Origin: JAXMCK01 sp046349395
GTDB lineage: Bacteria > Pseudomonadota > Alphaproteobacteria > Geminicoccales > Geminicoccaceae
Assembly (NCBI GenBank): GCA_046349395.1
Contig: JAXMCK010000004.1
Span: forward strand, 248,001-312,000
Length of the DNA: 64,000 nt
Reading direction: 5' to 3'
The notes beneath the pieces are model-generated. The model did no database searches. It was given only the letters and a program-made list of their open reading frames with translations, and was not told the DNA's origin. The translations under genes were made by a program, and so were the position numbers. Positions 1 through 7,951 of this stretch are shown here, piece by piece. The first letter of the stretch is position 1. Every line of letters begins with the position of its first letter.

Positions 1-1
1 C

Positions 2-46
2 GCCAATCTCTCCGTGGCCATCGGGATCTCCCTCGGTTTCAGGTGA
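2..46 (+). CDS. 3' end of a gene entering from the left, possible outer-membrane beta-barrel protein
   Basis: Reading from base 2 gives the fifteen codons ANLSVAIGISLGFR-stop. The alternating hydrophobic pattern and the aromatic residue next to the C-terminus resemble the last strand of an outer-membrane beta-barrel. Only the tail is inside the window, so the family cannot be named. It could also be a chance open frame. Bases 47-272 beyond it show no convincing gene. Confidence 0.35.
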   Translation, partial: ANLSVAIGISLGFR

Positions 47-272
47 AGCCTCGCAACTCCACCCTTAGCCGATTGACCCGATGGCCACCTGCACCGCGCG
101 GCGGCGGCGCGCCTCCGCCAGACTCGTGGCGGTCGCTGCGCCGCGCCGCCTCCCGTCGCCAAATTCCACCACCGCCGTGGACGCTAACTCTCCGGACAGC
201 CCGACCACATCACCGTCCAGTCTTTGCTACACACGACACAGGCATTTCGGTCTCGGGGTTAGAACAAGCTGC

Positions 273-1445
273 TCAACCCGGCGGCACGGCACCCTGCCGC
301 CCGAGCAATTCGTCGACGGCCGTGGGGTTGGCCTTCAGCGCCTGGAACTGGTCGAGGACGAAGCGGAGCGAAGCCTCACCGTAGACCTTGTCCGGCTGCT
401 TGGGGTCGAGGGTCGATTCGGCGAGCTCGAGCGCCATCCTCAGCGCCAGATAATGCGGGGCGGCGATGTCGGCGGCGAGGCACAAGGCTGCCAGGCCGCG
501 GCGGTCGGCGCCGTAGAGCAAGGAGCGCGTGCGGCGCAGGTCGAGGCCCGACATCCGGGCGAGGCCCGCCTCGACCTCGGCGACCCGGCCGTCGCGAAGC
601 GCCGCCAGGAGTGTTTCGGCATCGCGCGGCGCATCCTCCAGGAGACGCTGGCGCTCGTCGTGGCCGCGCACGGCGAGACCGATCGTCACCCGGTCGCGTA
701 CGGCGGCGGCGACGGTACGTGCCTGATCCGGCGTGGCCCGGCGCTGCGAGACGAGGCTCCAGGCGAGCCGCTCGCCGATCGCGTCCAGCATCCGCTCGAC
801 CAGGGGATAGGGCAGCTCGGGGCGGCGCAGCAGCCGGTCCTGGATCGAAGGCGTGCCCCGATGGTCCTCGAACACCTGCACCAGGGCCGCCGCCCGGATC
901 CGCGCCCCGTGGTTGCCCAGGAGGCGCAGCGTCACCGCCTCGTCGCCCTTGGCCAGCAGCACCTCGCTCAGCGCCTCGGAGATGTCCTGGCGGCCGGCCA
1001 CCGCCAGCGCATACTGTAGCGCATGCGTGCGCACGATCTCGGCCAGTTCCTCGTCGCCCAGGACCGGGCTGCGCGAGAGCACGGGCGCCGCTACCTCGAT
1101 CTCGTCGGTGGCGAGGCGCATCGCCACCACGGGTGGCAGCACGGCACAGTCGGCAACGGCCTCGGCGAGGCTCGTGCGCACCTCGCGGGCGACATCCGCC
1201 ACCAGCAGGTCCAGCACCGCCCGGGCGAGGTCGCGCTCGGCCCCGGCCACCAGCCGCTCGAAATCGTGCCCGAACTTGGCGGCGACGGCCGCCCGCTGCT
1301 CGGGCGAATTGTCCTGCCCCAGTGCGGCGACATCGGCCTGGCTCAGCCGGGCCGTGGCCGCAGCCCCGTGCCGCAGCATCGCCTCGCGGCGCCGCCCACC
1401 GGTCGAGATCTCCAGAAGGTCCGCCGACACGCCACCGCACCCCAC
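273..1445 (-). CDS. DUF2336 domain-containing protein
   Basis: A 390-residue, mostly helical, soluble protein with no signal peptide or membrane segment. Length, the Ala/Leu/Arg-rich helical-repeat character and the block near residues 150-330 (for example GDEAVTLRLLGNHGARI) match the alphaproteobacterial DUF2336 family, whose function is unknown. The frame opens with GTG at 1445. A second GTG at 1430 (VSADLLEIS) is an equally plausible start, because the first five residues are uninformative. It is divergent from mmcB, with about 40 bp between them. Confidence 0.75.
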   Translation of the reverse strand: MGCGGVSADLLEISTGGRRREAMLRHGAAATARLSQADVAALGQDNSPEQRAAVAAKFGHDFERLVAGAERDLARAVLDLLVADVAREVRTSLAEAVADCAVLPPVVAMRLATDEIEVAAPVLSRSPVLGDEELAEIVRTHALQYALAVAGRQDISEALSEVLLAKGDEAVTLRLLGNHGARIRAAALVQVFEDHRGTPSIQDRLLRRPELPYPLVERMLDAIGERLAWSLVSQRRATPDQARTVAAAVRDRVTIGLAVRGHDERQRLLEDAPRDAETLLAALRDGRVAEVEAGLARMSGLDLRRTRSLLYGADRRGLAALCLAADIAAPHYLALRMALELAESTLDPKQPDKVYGEASLRFVLDQFQALKANPTAVDELLGRQGAVPPG

Positions 1446-1484
1446 AGGCTCGTGACAGCACCGAGACTAGCGAGGGATCCTTAA

Positions 1485-1940
1485 GTGGCGGTGAACGACC
1501 TGGAGCGGCCGACGGCGGCCGACATCGCCCGCGGCGTCGCCCGCCTGCTGCTCGATCTGGAGATCGCCTGCCTGCCGGAGTTCACGCTGCGGACCGGCCG
1601 TCGCGTCGACCTGATGGGCCTGCACCGCGACGGCCGCCTGTGGGCGATCGAGATCAAGAGCAGCCGCGAGGACTTCCTCACCGATCGCAAGTGGCGGGAC
1701 TATCTGGGTTTTGCCGACCGGTTCCTGTTCGCCGTCGCCCCGGGCTTTCCGCTGGATCTGCTGCCGGCCGAGGAGGGTCTGATCCTGGCCGACCGGCACG
1801 AGGCGCACCTCGCCCGCCCCGCCCAGGAGCGGCCGCTGGCCCCGGCACGGCGCAAGGCGCTTACCTTGCGCTTCGCCCGCACCGCCGCGATGCGGCTGCA
1901 GGGTCTGGCCGACCCGATCGCCGAGGAGGGCAGCTGGTAG
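1485..1940 (+). CDS. mmcB: MmcB family DNA repair protein
   Basis: A 151-residue protein starting at GTG 1485. It has the compact nuclease-like fold typical of the MmcB family (PF06319): a helical N-terminus, then an arginine-rich strand GRRVDLMGLHRDGRLWAIEI followed by KSSREDF, which fits a restriction-endonuclease-like D...(E/D)xK core (VDLMG, IEIKSS). In Caulobacter, MmcB is a DNA-damage-inducible, mitomycin C resistance protein. The gene stands alone, divergent from the DUF2336 gene and convergent with fccB. No SOS (LexA-type) box was recognised in the short upstream gap. Confidence 0.8.
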   Translation: MAVNDLERPTAADIARGVARLLLDLEIACLPEFTLRTGRRVDLMGLHRDGRLWAIEIKSSREDFLTDRKWRDYLGFADRFLFAVAPGFPLDLLPAEEGLILADRHEAHLARPAQERPLAPARRKALTLRFARTAAMRLQGLADPIAEEGSW

Positions 1941-2005
1941 GTTCCGCTCGGGGCCGGTGCCGACACCGGCCCCTGCGGAGAAACGGAATCCCGAGGCGCC
2001 CGCCC

Positions 2006-3271
2006 TCAGGCGAAGGTGTCGGCGAAGAAGCTCCGCATCCAGCCGGCGGCATCCTCGGCCTCCTTGTGCCGGTAGTCGCGGCTGGCCCCCGTCGGGCTGG
2101 TGCCGAAGGCGGCGGTGACCACGGCACCGTTCTGCACGCGGTACACGCCGGCGAGGCCGATCGCGTAGTCGGGCTGGATCGTGCTGTAGCAGGTGTTGAT
2201 GAAGAGCGGATCGTCCAGCACCTGGCCCGCCAGCTGCCGGGCGATGGCGGAGGCGCAGACCTTGGCCTCGGCACTGCCGGAGGTGCCCGATTTCGGCAGC
2301 GGCGAGGCGGTGCAGGAATCGCCGATGACGTGGATGTCGGCGACCTTGGTCGAGGCGAAGCTGAGGGGATCGACCGGGCACCAGCCGGTCGCCGCGTCGG
2401 CGAGGCCGGCATTGCGCAGCAGGGCCGGTGCGCGATGCGGGGCGATGATGTTGACGACGTCACCGCGCCAGCTGTCGAAAGCTGTCTCGACGGTCCGCGT
2501 GGTGGCGTTGGCGGACAGCACCTGCCCGCCCTCGCTGCCCTTCACCCACTGGATCATGCCGGGATAGAGGGCCTGCCAAGCCTCCTGGAACAGCGCCTGC
2601 TTCGGCATGGTCTCGTTCGAGTCGAGGATCACGACCCGGCCGCCGCCCTTGTACTTCTTCAGGTACCAGGCGATCAGGCTGGCGCGCTCATAGGGTGCCG
2701 GCGGGCAGCGATAGGGGGCCGGCGGCACGCTGATGATCACGGTACCCTTGTTGGGCATCGCCTTCAGCTGGTTCTGCAGCGTGGTCGTCTGGGCTCCGGC
2801 GATCCAGGCATGCGGCATCGCCGTCGTGGCGGTCGTCCAGCCCTTGATGGCGTCATTGCGGAACTCGATGCCCGGGGCGAGGACGAGCCTGTCGTAGGCG
2901 AGCGTCGTGGCGTCGGCGAGCCGCACGGTGCGCGCCGTCGTGTTGATCGACGTCGCCGTCCCCGTCTTGGGAAGCACCCCGTAAGTCGAGGCGAGGGCCG
3001 TGTAGCCCTTCTTCAGGCCGGAGAGGGTGCGCATGCCGACCAGCACCTCGTTGCTGCCGACACAACTCACATGCTGGGCCGCCTTGTCGAGCAGCGTCAC
3101 CTCGAAGGCGGGGTTGGCGCGCTTCAGGTACTTCGCACAGGTGGCACCGGCGAAGCCGCCGCCGACCACGAGGATCTTGGGCGCCGCACCCCTGGCGAGA
3201 CGCGGGGCGGCGAGCGAGAGGGTCGCGACGGCACCGGCCAGGGCACCGCGGCGGGTCAGGAGCGCGTTCAT
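2006..3271 (-). CDS. fccB: Flavocytochrome c sulfide dehydrogenase, flavoprotein subunit
   Basis: A 421-residue periplasmic flavoprotein that oxidises sulfide to sulfur or polysulfide, passing electrons to the haem subunit FccA. The N-terminus has a twin-arginine signal (LTRRGALAGAVATLSLAAP). The Rossmann FAD motif VVGGGFAGATCAKYL lies near residue 35. Both redox cysteines of the family are present, in YRCPPAPYER (about Cys189) and NTCYSTIQPDY (about Cys361), so the active-site disulfide should form. The C-terminal FCSD flavin-binding region is complete. The ATG overlaps the fccA stop by 4 bp, showing a two-gene operon. Tat export fits co-folding with FAD in the cytoplasm. Confidence 0.93.
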   Translation of the reverse strand: MNALLTRRGALAGAVATLSLAAPRLARGAAPKILVVGGGFAGATCAKYLKRANPAFEVTLLDKAAQHVSCVGSNEVLVGMRTLSGLKKGYTALASTYGVLPKTGTATSINTTARTVRLADATTLAYDRLVLAPGIEFRNDAIKGWTTATTAMPHAWIAGAQTTTLQNQLKAMPNKGTVIISVPPAPYRCPPAPYERASLIAWYLKKYKGGGRVVILDSNETMPKQALFQEAWQALYPGMIQWVKGSEGGQVLSANATTRTVETAFDSWRGDVVNIIAPHRAPALLRNAGLADAATGWCPVDPLSFASTKVADIHVIGDSCTASPLPKSGTSGSAEAKVCASAIARQLAGQVLDDPLFINTCYSTIQPDYAIGLAGVYRVQNGAVVTAAFGTSPTGASRDYRHKEAEDAAGWMRSFFADTFA

Positions 3272-3573
3272 CGGGCACCTCCGCCGATGGCAGCGAAATG
3301 GGCGGCCATGGCCTGGATCTCGGCATCGGTAAAGGCCTTGGCGATCACCGACATCAGCCGGCCTTCGCCGGGTTCAAAAACGAACTCGTGCATCTCCTCG
3401 GAGAACTCGCCCTTGGACATGCCGGCGATGCGCTCGACACCACCCTTGCCGTCGGTGGCGTGGCAGACCGCACAGCTGTCGCCGAGCATCTGTCCCGAGG
3501 GTTGGGCCGAAGCGGGATAGGCGGCGGTGCCGAGCAGCATGGCAGCAGCCGCGACGTTCCTGAGGGCTCGCAT
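3268..3573 (-). CDS. fccA: Monohaem cytochrome c subunit of flavocytochrome c sulfide dehydrogenase
   Basis: A 101-residue class I c-type cytochrome with a Sec signal peptide ending near ASA-QPS and a single haem site CAVCH (Cys34, Cys37, His38). Methionines downstream (GMSKGEF, EEMHEF) could supply the sixth ligand. It accepts electrons from FccB, encoded immediately downstream with an ATGA overlap. At about 8 kDa mature it is a short monohaem version, unlike dihaem FccA proteins. A strong Shine-Dalgarno (GGCAGGAGGAACAAAAATG, read on the minus strand) marks the start. The 127 bp upstream to nudC is relatively AT-rich and probably holds the operon promoter. Confidence 0.9.
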   Translation of the reverse strand: MRALRNVAAAAMLLGTAAYPASAQPSGQMLGDSCAVCHATDGKGGVERIAGMSKGEFSEEMHEFVFEPGEGRLMSVIAKAFTDAEIQAMAAHFAAIGGGAR

Positions 3574-3700
3574 TTTTGTTCCTCCTGCCTTCTACGGACG
3601 TATAAGGAGGAGTTAATATTCCATTTGGGCGAAATGCAATTCGGGCGCGGAGAAATGCCCGCGCTTATGCAACCGTACGTGTACCATCCTACGGCCGGTG

Positions 3701-4588
3701 TCAGCCGTGTCGCAGCCAGGACTCGATCAGGTAGCGGGCGATGCTGTCCGGCCCCGGCAGCCTGACGGGGCGGCGCTCCTCGTCGAGCAGCTCGTCCCGG
3801 TGCAGCCAGCGGGCATCTTCGATCTCGTCGGCGTCGAGCGTCAGCTCGGTCGTCCGGGCCTCGGCATGAAAGCCCAGCATCAGCGACTGCGGGAACGGCC
3901 AGGGCTGCGAGGAACGGTAGACCGGGGTCTCGACCTCGATGCCGACCTCCTCCAGCACCTCGCGCCGCAGCGACTCCTCCAGCGATTCGCCGGGCTCCAC
4001 GAAGCCTGCCAGCGTCGAGTACATGCCGGTCGGGAAGCGGGCCGAGCGCCCCAGCAGGCAGTGCTCGCCCCGGTGCACCAGCACGATGACGGCCGGATCC
4101 GTGCGCGGGAAATGCTCCGCATGGCAGTTCGGGCACTGCCGCGCATGGCCCGCCTGGGTCACCTCGGTCGCCGTCCCGCACACACCGCAGAAGCGGTTGC
4201 GCGCGTGCCAGTGCAGCAGGCCGCGGGCATAGGCGAGCAATGCCGCATCGCCCGCCGGCAGCAGCGTGCCCACACTCCGCAGCTCGACGAACCGCGCCTC
4301 CGCCAGCGGATGCGCCTCGGCCGCCCTGGCGAACCACGCCTCCTCGCCGCGCAGGCCGAGGAAGATGCCGTCCTCCGGCACCTCGCCTACCTCGGCGACC
4401 CGCGGCACCAGAAGCTCCGCCGAATCGCCTCGTACCGGCACAGCCAGCGCGGACATCAGGACCAGCCGCGAGCCCGGATCGGCGCGGCGTTCCGCCAGCC
4501 AGTGCGGATCGCGCCGACGATCGGCCGCCCGGTCGAAGCCGGCCGTGTCGTAGACGTGCGGGGGAGAGTTCAGGATGGGACCCGTCAT
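3701..4588 (-). CDS. nudC: NAD+ diphosphatase / NAD-capped RNA decapping Nudix hydrolase
   Basis: A 295-residue Nudix hydrolase that cleaves NAD(H) to NMN(H) and AMP and, in this family, removes NAD caps from RNA. The zinc ribbon is visible as CGVCG followed by CPNCH, the Nudix box as GFVEPGESLEESLRREVLEE plus VGI, and the NudC-specific SQPWPFPQS motif follows. The ATG at 4588 (MTGPILN) is chosen because the longer frame to 4801 would run across the SRP RNA gene, which is encoded on the opposite strand. It is transcribed away from the dnaX cluster. Confidence 0.93.
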   Translation of the reverse strand: MTGPILNSPPHVYDTAGFDRAADRRRDPHWLAERRADPGSRLVLMSALAVPVRGDSAELLVPRVAEVGEVPEDGIFLGLRGEEAWFARAAEAHPLAEARFVELRSVGTLLPAGDAALLAYARGLLHWHARNRFCGVCGTATEVTQAGHARQCPNCHAEHFPRTDPAVIVLVHRGEHCLLGRSARFPTGMYSTLAGFVEPGESLEESLRREVLEEVGIEVETPVYRSSQPWPFPQSLMLGFHAEARTTELTLDADEIEDARWLHRDELLDEERRPVRLPGPDSIARYLIESWLRHG

Positions 4589-4618
4589 GCGGCGCGCACT
4601 CTCGCGGCAGGCCGGCCC

Positions 4619-4647
4619 TTGCGCAAGCGCGGGCCGCAGCCGATATT
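4619..4647 (+). promoter_or_regulatory. Sigma70-type promoter of the SRP RNA gene
   Basis: TTGCGC (4619-4624) and GATATT (4642-4647) are separated by 17 bp. This places transcription start within a few bases of the predicted 5' end of the SRP RNA. It probably also drives dnaX, as no other promoter fits in the 30 bp between the RNA gene and dnaX. Confidence 0.55.
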
Positions 4648-4650
4648 GCC

Positions 4651-4754
4651 GAGCGGAAGGCTGGCGGCGGACGGTGCTCTCGCCAACCCGGTCAGGTCCG
4701 GAAGGAAGCAGCCGTAACGAGTTCGGTGCCGGGTCGTCGTCCAGCCTTCTGCTC
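4651..4754 (+). ncRNA. ffs: 4.5S signal recognition particle RNA (bacterial small SRP RNA)
   Basis: The universally conserved SRP RNA core GGTCAGGTCCGGAAGGAAGC (including the GGAA tetraloop region and the asymmetric internal loop) lies at 4690-4709. The flanking arms pair as expected: GAGCGGAAGGCTGG at the 5' end with CCAGCCTTCTGCTC at the 3' end (one G-U wobble). This gives a single long hairpin of about 104 nt, the usual size. The RNA binds Ffh and targets membrane and secreted proteins co-translationally. It ends 30 bp before dnaX, a gene order common in alphaproteobacteria. Confidence 0.95.
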
Positions 4755-4784
4755 CCATCGCCGTCAGGGCCCGCAACCTCCACG

Positions 4785-6449
4785 ATGAGCCTTTTCGACA
4801 CCGGTTCGTCCGCCTACCGGGTGCTCGCGCGCACCTACCGGCCGACCCGCCTGTCGGAGCTGATCGGCCAGGACGCCCTTGCGCGCACCCTGCGCCACGC
4901 CTTCGCGTCGGGACGCATCGCGCACGCCTTCCTGCTCTGCGGCATCCGCGGCGTGGGCAAGACGACGACCGCCCGAATCATCGCCCGCGGCCTCAACTGC
5001 ACCGGCCCGGACGGCACCGGCGGCCCGACACCCGAGCCCTGCGGGGTGTGCTCGTCCTGCGTCTCGATCGCCGAGGATCGCTCGCTCGACGTCGTCGAGA
5101 TGGACGCCGCCTCGCAGACCGGGAAGGCCGACGTCCTGGAGCTGCTCGAAGGCATCATGTTCTCGCCCGCCTCGTCGCGGTTCAAGGTCTACATCCTCGA
5201 CGAGGTCCACATGCTGTCCGAGAAGGCGTGGAACGCGCTTCTCAAGACGGTCGAGGAGCCGCCGCCGCACATCAAGTTCGTCTTCGCGACGACCGAGGCG
5301 CGCCGGGTTCCGGTGACCGTCCTCTCCCGCTGCCAGCGCTTCGATCTCCGCCGCGTCGAGCCCGAGGTCCTGCTCCACCACCTGGAGCAGATCTGCGCCC
5401 GCGAGCAGGTCGAGGCCGAGCCCGCCGCCCTGGCGCTGATCGCCCGCGCCGCCGAGGGCTCGGTCCGCGACTCGCTCTCGCTCCTCGACCAGGCAATCGC
5501 CATGAGCGAGGGCCCGGTCGCCGCCCGCGACGTCCAGGCCATGCTGGGCCTCGGCGACCGGCTGCAGGTGATCGAGCTGTTCGACGCCCTGCTGAAGGGG
5601 GCCGCCGCCGAGGCCCTCGACCGCTTCCACGCCCTCTACGCCATCGGCGTCGACCCGACGGCCCTCATCCAGGATCTCCTGGAGATCACCTACTGGCTCT
5701 CGCGCCTGAAGGTGAAGCCCGACGCCAGCTCGGCTCTGGGCGTCTCGCCCGAGGCCGTGTCGCGCGCCCACGACATGGCCATGGCCCTCTCGCTGCCGAT
5801 CCTCGCCCGCACCTGGGAGATGCTGCTGAAGGGCCTAGACGAGGTTCGCAATGCGCCCGACGCGGCCGCAGCCCTGGAGATGCTGCTGATGCGCATCGCC
5901 TGCATCAGCGAACTTCCGCCGCCGGGCGAGCTTGCCCGCCTCGTCGCCGGCGGGCGCCCGCCCGAGCGTCCGCGCAGCAGCGGCCCCGCCTTCGCACCCT
6001 CGGGCTCGGCAGCCCCGGCCCGTGCCTATGCCCCGCCCCTTGCCGAGGCACCTGCCGCCACGCCCGACCCGCAGACCTTCGCCGAGCTGGTCGACCGCCT
6101 GCGGCAAGGCGAACCGATCCTGTCCGCGTGGCTGCACGGCAGCGTGCACTCGATCCGTTTCGAGCCCGGCCGCGTCGAGCTGCGCCCCGAGCCCGGCGCA
6201 CCGGCCGATCTCGCCGCCCGCCTCACCGAGGCCCTGCAGCGCCTGACGGGCCGACGCTGGCTCGTGGCCGTCGGCAGTGCCGAGGGCGAGCCGACCCTGG
6301 CGGATGTCGCCGAGAAGCACCGGCTCGCCCGCATGGAGGCCCTGGCTCAGGATCCCGAGGTGAAGGCCGTGCTCGACCTCTTTCCCGGCTCGCGCATCGT
6401 CGACGTCCGCCCGGCCGCCACCCCTCTATCCCTGGAGAAGGACCGATGA
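4785..6449 (+). CDS. dnaX: DNA polymerase III subunits gamma and tau
   Basis: A 554-residue clamp-loader ATPase. Order: AAA+ Walker A GIRGVGKTTTARI near residue 45, a four-cysteine zinc module (CTGPD...CGVCSSC), Walker B YILDEVHML, the sensor region VFATTEARRVP, the lid helices (EGSVRDSLSLLDQAI), then a Pro/Ala-rich linker and a C-terminal tau-like domain from about residue 430. The ATG at 4785 (MSLFDTGSSAYRVLARTYRP) is used: the frame is open further upstream, but that part overlaps the SRP RNA gene. The stop overlaps the ybaB start (ATGA), so the two are translationally coupled. Confidence 0.95.
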   Translation: MSLFDTGSSAYRVLARTYRPTRLSELIGQDALARTLRHAFASGRIAHAFLLCGIRGVGKTTTARIIARGLNCTGPDGTGGPTPEPCGVCSSCVSIAEDRSLDVVEMDAASQTGKADVLELLEGIMFSPASSRFKVYILDEVHMLSEKAWNALLKTVEEPPPHIKFVFATTEARRVPVTVLSRCQRFDLRRVEPEVLLHHLEQICAREQVEAEPAALALIARAAEGSVRDSLSLLDQAIAMSEGPVAARDVQAMLGLGDRLQVIELFDALLKGAAAEALDRFHALYAIGVDPTALIQDLLEITYWLSRLKVKPDASSALGVSPEAVSRAHDMAMALSLPILARTWEMLLKGLDEVRNAPDAAAALEMLLMRIACISELPPPGELARLVAGGRPPERPRSSGPAFAPSGSAAPARAYAPPLAEAPAATPDPQTFAELVDRLRQGEPILSAWLHGSVHSIRFEPGRVELRPEPGAPADLAARLTEALQRLTGRRWLVAVGSAEGEPTLADVAEKHRLARMEALAQDPEVKAVLDLFPGSRIVDVRPAATPLSLEKDR

Positions 6450-6769
6450 AGAACCTCTCGAACATGCTGAAGGAAGCGCAGAAGCTGCAGGGTCGGATGA
6501 CCGAGATGCAGGAGCAGCTGGCGCGCACGGAGATGGAGGGATCGGCCGGCGGCGGCATGGTCACCGTGACACTCAACGGCAAGTCCGAGATGCGCAAGAT
6601 CAAGATCGACAAATCGCTCGTCGATCCCGCCGAGGTCGAGATGCTGGAGGACCTGATCGTCGCCGCCACCAACGACGCCAAGGCCAAGATCGAGGCGCAC
6701 GTCCAGGCCGAGATGAGCAAGATGGCGGGCGGCCTGCCGCTGCCTCCGGGCATGAAGCTGCCGTTCTGA
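6446..6769 (+). CDS. ybaB: YbaB/EbfC family nucleoid-associated protein
   Basis: A 107-residue dimeric DNA-binding protein. The N-terminal helix MKNLSNMLKEAQKLQGRMTE and the signature strand GMVTVTLNGKSEMRKIKID are typical of the family, as is the Gly/Pro-rich tail ending GLPLPPGMKLPF. It lies between dnaX and recR, overlapping dnaX by 4 bp and followed by recR after 4 bp. This is the conserved dnaX-ybaB-recR unit, and a role in chromosome organisation or recombination is inferred from that context. Confidence 0.93.
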   Translation: MKNLSNMLKEAQKLQGRMTEMQEQLARTEMEGSAGGGMVTVTLNGKSEMRKIKIDKSLVDPAEVEMLEDLIVAATNDAKAKIEAHVQAEMSKMAGGLPLPPGMKLPF

Positions 6770-6773
6770 GGCC

Positions 6774-7370
6774 TTGAGCTCTCCCGAGATCGCCCGGCTC
6801 GTCCGTCTCCTGGGCCGCCTGCCGGGCCTGGGCCCACGCTCGGCCCAGCGTGCGACCCTGGCCCTGCTGAAGCGCCCCGACACACTGCTGCAGCCCCTGG
6901 CCGACGCACTCCGGGACTGCCTGTCGGCAGTCCGGCGCTGCGGCCGCTGCGGCAATCTCGACACCGTCGATCCCTGCTCGATCTGCACAGATCCAAAGCG
7001 CGACGGCACGCTGCTCTGCATCGTCGCCGAGGTCGAGGACCTCTGGGCGATGGAGCGGGCAGCCGTCTTTTCCGGCCGCTATCACGTGCTGGGCGGCACG
7101 CTCCGCGCCCTCGATGGCATCGGCCCCGAGGAGCTGGGCGTCGAGCGCCTCCTCCAGCGCGCCTCGGCCGACGGCGTCCAGGAGGTCATCCTGGCGCTGG
7201 GCGCCACCGTCGACGGCCAGACCACCGCGCACTATCTCGCCGAGCGCCTGCAGCCCTTGGGCCTCACCGTCACCCGCCTCGGCCAGGGTGTGCCCATCGG
7301 CGGCGAGCTGACCTGGCTCGACGAGGGCACGCTCGACGCAGCACTCAGGGCGCGCCAGCGCGTCGCTTGA
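6774..7370 (+). CDS. recR: Recombination mediator RecR
   Basis: A 198-residue RecFOR-pathway protein that helps load RecA at gaps. The helix-hairpin-helix region is LGRLPGLGPRSAQR. The zinc finger follows as CGRCGNLDTVDPCSIC, then a Toprim domain (CIVAEVEDLWAME and the IGPEELG region) and a C-terminal Walker-B-like tail. The start is TTG at 6774, four bases after the ybaB stop. No ATG exists in a sensible place upstream, and the family's first residues (SPEIARLVRLLGRLPGLG) begin right there. Confidence 0.95.
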   Translation: MSSPEIARLVRLLGRLPGLGPRSAQRATLALLKRPDTLLQPLADALRDCLSAVRRCGRCGNLDTVDPCSICTDPKRDGTLLCIVAEVEDLWAMERAAVFSGRYHVLGGTLRALDGIGPEELGVERLLQRASADGVQEVILALGATVDGQTTAHYLAERLQPLGLTVTRLGQGVPIGGELTWLDEGTLDAALRARQRVA

Positions 7371-7427
7371 CCGGGCGACGCCGGCGGGCCACCTGAGGCC
7401 TGCTTCTTGTCGCGGAACGCTAAGTCC

Positions 7428-7946
7428 ATGGCCCTGCTGCCCATCCTCGAAGTGCCGCACCCGATGCTGCGGCAGAAGACGACGCCCGTCGGCGAGTTCG
7501 ACGACCGGCTGCGCCGCCTCGTCCAGGACATGCTGGACACGATGTACAAGGCCCCCGGTATCGGCCTCGCCGGCCCGCAGGTGGGCGTGCTCCAGCGCAT
7601 CTTCGTGATGGACGTCGCCAACAAAGAGAAGGGCGAGGAGCCGGCTCCGCGGGCGTTGATCAACCCCGAGATCGTCTGGGCGTCGCCGGACATGGTCACC
7701 ATGGAGGAGGGTTGCCTCAGCCTCCCCCAGCAGTACGCCGACGTCACGCGGCCGAGTGCGGTCAAGGTCACGTTCCACGACGAGCACGGTGCTGCGCAGG
7801 AGTTGGAAGGCGACGGCCTCTTCGCCCGCTGCGTCCAGCACGAGCTGGACCATCTCGACGGTGTGCTCTTCGTCGACCACATCTCCGCGCTTCGCCGCAG
7901 CATGATCCTCAAGAAGCTGGCGAAGTCCCGCAAGGCGAAGGCCTGA
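7428..7946 (+). CDS. def: Peptide deformylase
   Basis: A 172-residue metalloenzyme removing the formyl group from nascent proteins. The three motifs are present: GIGLAGPQVG (usually GLAAPQ; here the second Ala is Gly), EGCLSLPQQ with the metal-binding Cys, and QHELDHLDGVLF with the two His ligands and catalytic Glu. ATG 7428 (MALLPILEVPHPMLR) fits the family N-terminus better than the TTG 21 bp upstream. The stop is 5 bp before fmt, whose product adds the formyl group Def later removes. The def-fmt pairing is very widespread. Confidence 0.95.
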   Translation: MALLPILEVPHPMLRQKTTPVGEFDDRLRRLVQDMLDTMYKAPGIGLAGPQVGVLQRIFVMDVANKEKGEEPAPRALINPEIVWASPDMVTMEEGCLSLPQQYADVTRPSAVKVTFHDEHGAAQELEGDGLFARCVQHELDHLDGVLFVDHISALRRSMILKKLAKSRKAKA

Positions 7947-7951
7947 CCGCC

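Noticed and set aside
611..3520. Very long plus-strand frame of Arg/Pro/Ala-rich sequence
   Set aside because: It is the antisense shadow of the DUF2336, mmcB and fccAB genes, a common artefact in high-GC DNA. The composition is unlike a protein.
4575..4784. Upstream extension of dnaX and the opposite-strand extension of nudC through 4589-4801
   Set aside because: Both cross the SRP RNA gene, whose conserved core and closing stem are unmistakable. Inner ATG starts give the family N-termini.
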